Below are positions 24,940-34,900 of a stretch of DNA of 52,838 bases, piece by piece. The stretch comes from Microcaldota archaeon. GTDB taxonomy: Archaea; Micrarchaeota; Micrarchaeia; Anstonellales; Bilamarchaeaceae. The position numbers and the translations under genes were made by a program. Under the pieces are notes generated by a model that ran no database searches, was not told where the DNA came from, and was given only the letters and a program-made list of their open reading frames with translations. Where the stretch lies: the NCBI GenBank assembly GCA_016212505.1, contig JACRGB010000001.1, positions 1 through 52,838 of the forward strand. The letters run 5' to 3'. Position 1 is the stretch's first letter. Each line of letters opens with the position of its first letter.

Positions 24940-25285
24940 GATGGCTGTGTTACGTTTTCGGCTCTGTAGAATTGCTTCAAGCAGCGGCACCGTCAATAGG
25001 GGCTGCGCGCTGCGGCAATTGCGTTCCGAAACGCAATTGTAGCTGCCGCATAAAAAATGCGGCATCAATAGCAAACCACGCTGAGGTAATCATGGGCAAA
25101 ACCGGTTGCATTACTTTCGTGGTTTGCTATGGTCGCCTTCGAAGGCGACCGACTGCCCCGAGGCAGTCGCCGCTATTGGCGTATTGGAAATGGACATTTC
25201 CAATACAGACAAATTTTTGCTAAAATTTGTCACGGCGCAGCCCGATCTGCCGCTGCTATAGAGGGTTTCTACAGAGCCGTTTTTT
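24940..25285 (+). ncRNA. Candidate large structured non-coding RNA (unrecognised class)
   Basis: Three nested closing helices are perfect: GGCTCTGTAGAA/TTCTACAGAGCC (24960-24971 with 25267-25278), AGCAGCGGCA/TGCCGCTGCT (24980-24989 with 25248-25257) and GGGCTGCGC/GCGCAGCCC (25000-25008 with 25235-25243). They enclose hairpins at 25011-25050, 25068-25130 (13-bp ATAGCAAACCACG stem), 25131-25150, 25151-25168, 25181-25206 and 25208-25231. A TATA box precedes it and a run of six T follows the closing helix. No RNase P, SRP, 5S or tRNA signature is seen. It could instead be a foldback DNA element that happens to lie after a TATA sequence. Confidence 0.5.
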
Positions 25286-25342
25286 CCTTAACTTATATGG
25301 GATTGTCAGCGGTTTTAATAATATCTGTTCATCAATAACTAT

Positions 25343-25906
25343 ATGACTAAAAGTCCTACTCCAAGAGATCCTCCCCGGCCTGCTCCTGAGCGGACAGCTG
25401 CAGCTCGTTCGGGAGTTAAATCCCCTCTTTCTGATCGTGTGTCTATCCTGCCAGGGAAAATTATCGAGAGTTTGAAAACCCTCGGCCGAAACTGGAGCGA
25501 TTTGGTAGCCCAGTCAATTGGTCTCCACGCTTTAGATAAAAGAGGCACCCGGCTTTTCGTAACTGAAGGGGAAAAATTCGTTGCATACTCTACTAGCGAT
25601 CAAGAGCAGCTTATGCTAGATGTTATGCGTTCATTTTCAACTGGCGGATCACTGCCTCTAACTCCTCCTGAATATGGGATAGCGGTGTATGAGCAGACTA
25701 ACAATAGTTATCTTGTGCTAGTTGATAATGGTAAAACCAGAAAGCTTATTTTGAGGACATTTCTCTCAAGTTATTTGGAGCCTGAGCAGAATGGCTGGGG
25801 TAATGTTCTAGAGGCGATCCGGTCTGCAGAACGGGAAGCTGCAAAACCAGAAAATCGGGGCAAAATTATTATCTCTGATCTAGGTTCAATAACGATCCAA
25901 GGTTAA
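25343..25906 (+). CDS. Hypothetical protein
   Basis: 187 residues. A Pro/Arg-rich disordered start (PTPRDPPRPAPERTAAARSG) precedes a soluble region of mixed helices and strands. No family recognised and no membrane segment. TTTTAATAATATC about 25 nt upstream may be its TATA box. It converges on the giant gene. Confidence 0.55.
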   Translation: MTKSPTPRDPPRPAPERTAAARSGVKSPLSDRVSILPGKIIESLKTLGRNWSDLVAQSIGLHALDKRGTRLFVTEGEKFVAYSTSDQEQLMLDVMRSFSTGGSLPLTPPEYGIAVYEQTNNSYLVLVDNGKTRKLILRTFLSSYLEPEQNGWGNVLEAIRSAEREAAKPENRGKIIISDLGSITIQG

Positions 25907-25932
25907 CCGAACCAAAAGCTATTCATATACAC

Positions 25933-28900
25933 TTATTTTGACGCTTGCCTTGCAGGCTGTGAAGAACTTTGTTTCGGATTTATTACCCCATCCAAAATAT
26001 CCCCCCACATGCCTTGATAACCATCTGTCCTTCCTTTCCCTAAAAGATGATCAAAAACAGGTATGGCATCATCTGCGTTGAAGAGGCCCCTGCCATATCT
26101 GTCAACTCCCTCGTATTCTGGCGCACCATTCATTGGGGCAGGAACTGTTGGTAATTTTCCTCCTCTTTCTCCGGCGTGGTGTGCTTCTATCTCTCCCACC
26201 ATTTTTGGGCTCAGTTGCTGCCCAATACCTGCAGTATATCCGTCATTTCCCATAAAGGCTGCACGCATATTATTTGCAAAACCATCAGTGCTTCCAATCT
26301 GCCTATGCCATTGGCTAGCCCCATCTGTAATGGCTGCTGAAGCAAACTGCGCTACTTCTGAAATTCCTATTCCCTCAATTGATGCAAAAGGATGAAGTGC
26401 TTTTCCAAGATCCTCAGAATAATGGGGGATCAGATGATTTTTTGAAGAAGAAATATCATAGCCCCCATTTGCTCTTTTGGATACCAAAAATTGCCCTGCA
26501 GCATCAGTGTCTATTCGTCCTATTTTGAAAACTGCCGGCCCCTGTTCTGTGCTAACTACTGTGTAGCCATTGCTTTCAAGGAAAGGCACAAGGAAAGGCG
26601 CTTCTGCTGGAGGAACTGCCAGAAGCATAGCCTGAAGGTTTGAAGAATGGCTATCGTAAGAACCCGTGAGCATAAGTCCTGTGCTCGCATAACCTATTTC
26701 TTTGAAAACCGCTTCGGGGTGCTCCTTGTAAAATTGCAACAATCTGGGATTTTCTTTTAAGTTAGATAAACTCGATGCATCAACAGTGGAAACTCTGATC
26801 TCCCTCCCAGCAAAATTGACCCCACCTTCAAAATCTTTTATATGTTCCATCAAACCATACGTTGTAGAAACTCCATCTGAACCTACAAAAGTAAATGGCC
26901 TGCCGTTTGCTTCAGTTATTATTTCTGGCGTTGGTATCCCTGCGATTCTGCCCGTTTTTGCACCAAAAGCAGCAGGCCGCAGGTCCTCCCTTTTCGCAAA
27001 TAATGAACGTTCATGGCCAGATGGTTCAACTATTTTTATTTCATAAGCCCCAATTATCCCCTCGTGTCCGGTAATTCCCGTAATTTTGCTTCCAGCAGGA
27101 ACCCGTGCCAAAATATGCTGGGTAAGTTCACCAGATAATAAAAGATGCCCTATTGCTGGATATTGTGCTGCATATCTTTGGTGTTGTGGGTTGCCTGAGA
27201 GGTATGTTTTGTATATTCCCCTGCGATCTAGTTCACTACTCAGTGCCATAGCCGCTTCAGCAGTGTTGTTGTGTTTTAGGTAAGGCTCCTTAAGAACCCC
27301 TGGAGCTAAACCAAGGGCGCGCTCGGCTTCTGCAATTCCCCTTAAATTATACAAGTAAGCTGCACCATCTTTTTTACCAGCAGCATGAAGGTTCCTTATT
27401 GTGAAATCTTGCTTTTCTGGAGTTGATGAGAGGAATTTTTCTGCAGTTCTAACTCTTTCATGGGCATTTGGTGATTCGATTCCAGCAGCAACTGATGTTG
27501 TTTCCGCTAACTCACTTCTTGAAAGTGCTGGACGCACTTCTGCAGCTTTAGCTGATTTTGATACTCCTTCCCGAGGAGTGGTTGGTTTGCTGCTAAATAA
27601 TCCCCAAAGGTTTCCTAATCCTCTTTCTTTTGGTTGTGCAATTTGCCCTGGCCTGGTGATTGGCTCATCTACGGGCCTTTGTACTATTCGTGTTGGTTGT
27701 TGTGCGCGTTGTGCCTGTTCTTTTTGTGCTTGCGTTTCGACTCGTGCTGCTTGTTGTGGTTGCTGAACTGGCTTTTGGATTTGTGCCGCTGCTGGTTCGG
27801 CAACTGGCCTCGGGGCAACTTCAATCCCTAATAATCCATCTGCTTCCCGCCTGAACTTTGCTGCGTTTCCTTCTAGCCTTCCTGCCCTTTCTAAAGTGCG
27901 GCCTTCATTAACTCCCGCACGATGGTTCGCCCTAATTTCAGCAGCTTCCGCTTCGAGTGCTTTTGCCTGATCCAAAAGCATATTCGCCCTCATATGGTTT
28001 GGACTTTGTGCGGCTGCTATTGGCTGTGGTCCTTGCTGCCCTGGCCTTTCTGCTGCCGCTGCCAGGGCTTCTTTTGCCCGTACTGGCCCTGCTAATTGTT
28101 CAACCGGCGCCTCTGCTGCTCGCTTGATTTTGGTGTCTGCCCGCTGCTGCTGTATGTGCGCTGCCCAGCTCATTATTCCATCTGCCTCGGCAGCTGCTAG
28201 CTGGTTTGGATCATAAACCGTTCCCTTTCTTTGCACTTCTGCAATCTGCGCCCGATAATTTCTTGTAGCGGTTACTGCTTCCTGATGCTCCAGTGGCACT
28301 GGCTCAGATGGGTTGTTTAACAAGTATTCCAATGTCCTTGCGATTTTTCGTTGTTCCTGGTTAGGCGGTTTGCTATACTGCTCCGGACCCCACCTTGCCT
28401 TAAACTGTGTTTCGAGCGGAGCTGAGCTGCTTACTCTGCCCACTACTGCCTCCAAATCCTCGGCATTTGGCCTCGGCCTTTCTTGGACTGGGCTTTGCCC
28501 ACCTTCCGCTCTTCTCCCCACTACTTCTTCTAGGGCGGAGGTGGGTCGGGCTTTTGCCCTATCCATTGCATCAGCAGCCTGATGTAGCATATCTGCTCCA
28601 TCCTGATAAATATTCGCATGCATCTGGCCAATCCTGTTTCTGGCCTTTTCAGTTGCTTCCCTTGCCTTTGCTTCTTCTCTTGCTGCATAATCTCTTATTT
28701 CGCTACCTCTTTTCAAGCCCAATTCTTCTACGTTGTGGATGAGCCTCATCCTATTTGCAGCTTCCTGGGCTTTCTGGTCTGTACTAAATTCTGTCAGGTT
28801 TTCTGTTTCTTCAATTGCAAGTGCGATCTCTTTTCTGGCATTTAGGTTATCTCTATTTGCCTTGTATTGTTTTGCCAGCCTATCTACTGATGGAGCAATA

Positions 28901-31900
28901 TCAACTGGGAACTCACTTGAACTTCTTCTTCCTTCGGCTACTTCTTTTGCAGCTGCGGCAAGTTCGCATGCTCTTTCATACTGATTTTGTGGAATGCTTG
29001 CCTTGAGTTCCCCTTCTGCGAATGTTCTATTTCCATCTGCAGCTACTGGTAGCTGCTCATCATATTGCGGATGTCTTGATTCTACTGCTCTCTCTTGGGC
29101 AGGTGCAATAGGTTCGCTTTTAGGCCCGCCAGTTCCTTGTTTTTCTGCAGCAACTGTTTCATTTACTGCCGTCTTTGCAGCTTCCCGTATATCTTTTGGA
29201 GTTGGTCGCTCACCCCCAGGATATTGTTCACTTAAAAGTTGCATCATTCGTGCAACTTGGTCAGTTGGCGTAACCCATTTACCAACATCTTCAGATTGCA
29301 TGGACGCTAGTGTCCTTTCATATTCCGAAACCAGGCCATCTGTCCTGGCTCTTAACTCAGACACTTTAACTGCTGCGTCTTCACCAGGAGTTAGTCTTTG
29401 TCCACTAGCGAGTTTTTCCCGTCCGCTTTGTGTTAATCTGTGCAGATCTGCTTCCCTTAAGTCAAGTCCAACTGCGCCCCGTTGCCTGTTTCTTCTTCTG
29501 GATATTTTATCAAATTCTTTTTCCGCTGCACCTATCTCATCCCCGGCCTGCGCTGGTTTTTTCGAACCCACTCCAAATGTATCTTTCACTGTTTCCCATG
29601 CTGCTTTTGCAGAACGTGCGGCTTTTTGCCCAAATCTTTCTGGAGTACTTTCTGGAACTGGTTCTCCAAATGCATCATCGAATCCAGCAGGAAGTTCAGT
29701 ATCCATTTGACCTGGCGAATTTGTTTGCGATTTCTTTTCTTTGACAACTTCTAAAATTGCCCTTTCTTCAGGCACGCCACCTTTGACTTTTTCAGCTACT
29801 TCTCGTGCATCGTTAATATCAGATAAACGCACTTCTCCACTTCCAAAGGTCTGATTGTGCAGAGTATTATGTATTCTTCTAGCATTATCTGCTTCCTCCT
29901 TTGTTATCTTTATTGAAGCATCAGTAGATTCTGTTGCAGTAGTCAATACTTTTTCAAATTCCAGTCGCTTTGGTTCATATGCAACCCTTTTAGCAAAGTC
30001 TGCAGCGATCTTTGTTACTTCTGCTTGTTTGGCCACATCTGTTTCTTCGGAGACGCTTCGTTTTTCTGATAAAAGTAAATTAACTGGGTCAACCGTTTCT
30101 TCAAGTATTTGTCTTATGTATTTTTTTTCTCCAGCTTCCTCGACTTTAACTTCAATAACTTTGGCACCAGTTTCGCTTGTACCATGTTTCTTTAGCTCTG
30201 CAGCAATTTCCGCCTCACTTGCCCCTTCTTTAATTTCAATGAGCTTGCCTGTTCGTTCAGTAAATTTATATTTTCCAGATAATATTGCAGCTTCTTCAGG
30301 GCTTAATATGAGTTTTCCATTTCCAATATCATCAAGAATCCTTGCATTTTTCTTTACCTTTTCGCTCGCTCCTTCAAGTTGCCCTTCAAGTACTGCTGAT
30401 CCCTTATCAATTGAATAAGCTCGCTCTATTTGTGCAACTCTGCGAGCTGCACTTCTTTCGTTGCCTCGGCCTCCTTCTAACACTTCAAGATTTGGTTTTG
30501 CTCCAGCCGCTGGTTTTGCGCCTTCAGCTGGTTTTTCTACTGGCTGCGGAGCTCCAACTACTGCCCTTTGTCTTTCCGCTTGCACTTCTTCCGGGAATGA
30601 GCGCTCAGGGGCCAATCTTGCTGCGGCTGCTTCTGCTGAAACTGGCGTCCTTGCTCTTTCACCTTCAGCAATCTTCCTAAATCCAAGCCCTTCCAATAAT
30701 GTATCTATCTTTTGCGGCGAAATCCCTCTCTTTTCTTTCAGATAAAACAGGAAATCTTCAGGTGTTCTGACCCAAAGATAATTATGCATGTCTCGTAATG
30801 CTCTGACTATTTCCGGATCCATAACTCCAGCAGCATCACTCATGAATTTTTCCACTGTTAAAGGCGTTCCATCACGTGCTAAGAATCTTGGTACTGTTTC
30901 ATTATTTTTTCCGTCATAGTAAAGATGAGATGCGGAAACAAGTGCTGAAAGACGCAGTCCTGCCCCTCTTCCACTCTGGCTAGTTTCATCTGCCTGATAA
31001 TTGAATACGACTTTACTCACTTGTTCTTTGGTCCTTTGAACTGCTATACTGTATGCCCTTTCTTTAGCCGTTCCATATGTTGCCCCAGGCTCAAGCGCAA
31101 GTGTGTATGGATCAGGGACTTTTTCATAGAATATTTTTGCTCCTTTAATCTCCCCTGCACCTGCCTTATCTTTTACCCTCTCCTTGAATATTTCCTGAGT
31201 TCTTTTCAATGCTTTACCAAGACTATCCAACACCGCTCCTTTAGCTTTTTCACTTACCCCAACAAGCTCAAAGGCAAAAGCCATTGGCCCATCTACATAT
31301 ACCTTTACTTGCCCGCCTAATCCGGCTTCATTTAGTGCAGTATCCAAAGCAATTTGCATTTGCTTTGTTATTGCATCTGCAATTGGATGCCCTAGCTGGT
31401 TCACAACACTAGGCCCAGAAATATCTTTTTCAATATGTGTGACTCCCTTTCCATTCTTACTTGCAAGGGCAAGAATATCCGATTTGAAATTTGGATCAAA
31501 TTCAACCCTGAAAGTAGCAACCATTTCTATTGCTATATCTCGCCTTTGCGTTTTTTTTGCTTCTACAAGGTTTACTAATTTTACTTTGTTTGCAGCAGAT
31601 TTCATTGTTTTATCAATGAAGTTCTCTATGTGCTGCGCTGCTTCTGGGTTTTGCGGCCGTAAATTATTTAGCGTATCATGTACTTCAAGCCCTGCTAAAG
31701 CTGCATCAAGTGAATTGTACTGCCTTCCTCCAAATGTATAGGTCCGTTTTCCTCCATCTATTTTAGCTTCTACTGTTCCGCCATGTGCGCTTACTCCAAC
31801 TAATGCATCAGATAACGGGCATCCTTCTTCTACTCCTCTTGCTTTGGCCTCTGTTTTCAAGTGTGCATTAAAAGCATCTCTATATGCTTCTATCGGAGTT

Positions 31901-34900
31901 TTCGTTCCTTCCAATATTTCTTTTGGAACATTTTGATATCGTGCTCTCTGTTCAGGTGACATTGCCTCAAACTTAGCTGGAGTAAGGGTAATGACATCTG
32001 CAGGAAGTGCAATTACTATTTCATCACCAATCTGGGTCTGCATTTTAACTGCAATTTCCGGATGCTCGGCCATGAACTTTCGCCCTGCTTCAAAATAAAT
32101 TAGCAAACCAAGATTTCCAATTTCCTGCGCGTTATATGTTCGGTCATGCACTGCCCAATCCTTGCCTCCAAGCCCAAATCCATTTTTCATCCAGGTTTTT
32201 GCACCATCGAAAAATATCAGTCCCAAATGAGGAGATTCAAGAACAATACGGTCATTTTCGCTTAGAAGAGGAAGTATTTCTGCAGAAACTTCCGCCCCGT
32301 TATTAAGCACCTTGAATATGTTGAATTTGTCTTCTGCAACGTATCCAATCCTTTTACGCGCTTCATTAAGTGCAGTTTTCAATGCCAGGGCAGCATCTTT
32401 CAATGTATCAAAATAGCTTCTTTTATCATCGTTGGGTGTGGCTTCCAAACCAAGAGATGCCTTTAATGTGGAAGCATCCCCCCTAACTCCTTCTGAAACA
32501 AGCTCATGAAGTCTTTGCCCAGTTTCTTCAACACTAATTCCTTTTGCAACTTCAACTGTTTGGGATGGAGCAACTCTTTCTTCACCCTTTGTTATTGCTT
32601 TTTCTTCCGCCTGTGCTCTTGCTTCTAGCTCTTTTGCTTTCGCATTTGTTTCAGTCATTTCCCGATATATTTTTCTTCTTTCACTTGGTAAAGCTTCTGT
32701 ATCGACTGCTTTTACATATTCGTCGGCAAGTGTGTGCGCTTTTTTCCTTAGTTCTTGAGCTTTTGTGTGCAATTCCCGGGCCGTAGGTGCAGCCTCAATT
32801 TCTCCGGAAATAACTGCAGTGCCCCTTCTTTCGCCAGGAGATTTTATGGCTGGTTCCCGTCTTGCTGCCTCATCCCTAAGTTGAGCTGCTGCTTCTTCAT
32901 GTGCTGCTGCCTTTTGGGTTTTGCCCTCAATAATATTTTCGTATCGCGCTCTCCATCCGCCAGTTAATCGTGCTGCCCTCTGTTTAGCTTCTGAAGTTTC
33001 TGCTCGCAAATCTTCTGCCTTTCTTGCTTCTGCAGCAGCAGCTTCGCGCAATTGTGCCGGAGTTTTTGTTACATCTTTTAGGAGCGGATCAACTGCACCA
33101 ACAACCTCTCTTCGGATTTTTGGATCAACTTGTGGAACATCTACTTCTCCAGCTGCCCTGCTGGTCCTTCCCTCACTTACTACTCCTCCGGAAACAACTG
33201 TGCCGCTTCTTCCTTCTCCAGGCGATCTGGTTCCTGGAGCTGGTGAAGGACCCTGCCCACTACCAGTAGTTTCAGGGGGGAAACTTCCCCGAGGAACCAC
33301 TAATTGCTGACCATCAAATAGTTGTCTAAACTGCGCCCTCGTATGAACAAATGGCAGAGCGGATTGGAAACCAACTGTAAGAATGTTCAAATAGTCCATC
33401 TTTGTAGCATCAGGACCTAAATTATGCACCGATTCGTAAAGCCCCGAAACCATGTGCACTCCACCATAAGCCCAATTCGCGAACCCGGCGTATTTTGCAA
33501 CATGCCGCATTGCATACATTCCGCGCTCGGCCGATGTTACGCCCCTGCCAGTTGCTTCTGCGAGCATTATTGACTGGGCACCAACCTGCGCAATGCGCGC
33601 AAGACCAAGAGTTCCAACTGTTGCCCCAAACATCACTAAACTAGTAGTATCTATTTCGCCAGTTTTACGGGCATTATTGGCAATATCCAATCCCCAAAGA
33701 GCAAGTCCTAAACCGCCAGAAACAAATCCTGTTCCGATCAGTACTACGCTCTTGGCAAATTCAACTCCTTTTTCAAGTTCCTGATTGTAGTGAAGGCGCT
33801 CCTTTTCTGCTTTATTGAATCGCTCGAGATCGCGTGTGGGTTCGCCTGGTTGTGGGATTTGTTTTCCTTTTAATGATTGTTTGAGCTCATCCCTTTGTTC
33901 CAAGAGCCCATCAAGTTCCTTCTGCATTTTATCTTCTTGCTTAAATGCCCCATCTGCAAGGCCGGCATATTTTTTCTTTGCACCTTCTGATTTTGCAGCC
34001 CGCGTCTGTTTCCTATAACTTTCGGCCGCATCAAATTGGCCTTCCCTTTTTTTATCTAAATCCAGAATACGTTTTTCCAAAGTTTCGAGTTTTTTGCCGT
34101 CATCTACCCGCCCCTGGGGTTCAATGACATTTACAAGCAGGTTCCTTTCAAACATAACATAGAGCGCATCTTTTTGTTTTGAATCAAATGATGTTGAGGA
34201 GTACATGCTAAAGAGCACTGAAAAATTGGTTTCAAGCGCATCAAAATATCTTTGCTTGGAAGCTATTGCATCAGGAGATCCGCTTTGAGCAGTTTTCAGC
34301 GCATTAAGTTCATCATAAGTTTTTAGTATTTGTCCTCTAAGAAGTCCTGTATATCTATTGAATACCGGACCGGCAGCTATTGGGCTCTGATAAAAACTAA
34401 CAAATCCAGATTTCATATATTGGTCTGCATCAGCCCATAAATTTCCGCCACCCCCAAGGCCATCTATCTGCCTGTGCACGAAACTCTCAACAGTTTCGCC
34501 AGAAGATCTTTTTGCAGAAATATGATAGTTCCTTATCGCACCTTCAGTATGAAAATCGAATGTCGCGAAAATTTTATTTTCCTTATCTATAACATAGGTA
34601 GCCCCGTTTCCTTTCCCAAAACTAATATCAAAAACCCGATATCCATTATATTCTGCTGCATTTTGAGGAATTAAACCCGCAGGAAATATCTCGCCTTTTT
34701 GTGCAAGTATTATTGAAGCATCATTTGCAGATCGCAGTGCAATATTGAAGTTTCGCTCAGCATTTTCAAAATCTCTTTTTAACGAAGGATCTTTACCAAG
34801 TGACTGTGCATGCGCTGATGCTGAAAGCATATGTTGCATCGCATCCATCATTTTTGAGAATCCTTTCCTGTGACTTTCGAAACTCAGGTTAGTTAGGCGG

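Noticed and set aside
24960-25278. Reading the folded region as a tRNA, SRP RNA or RNase P RNA
   Set aside because: No T-arm before the 3' arm, no SRP helix-8 motif and no RNase P conserved regions could be found.
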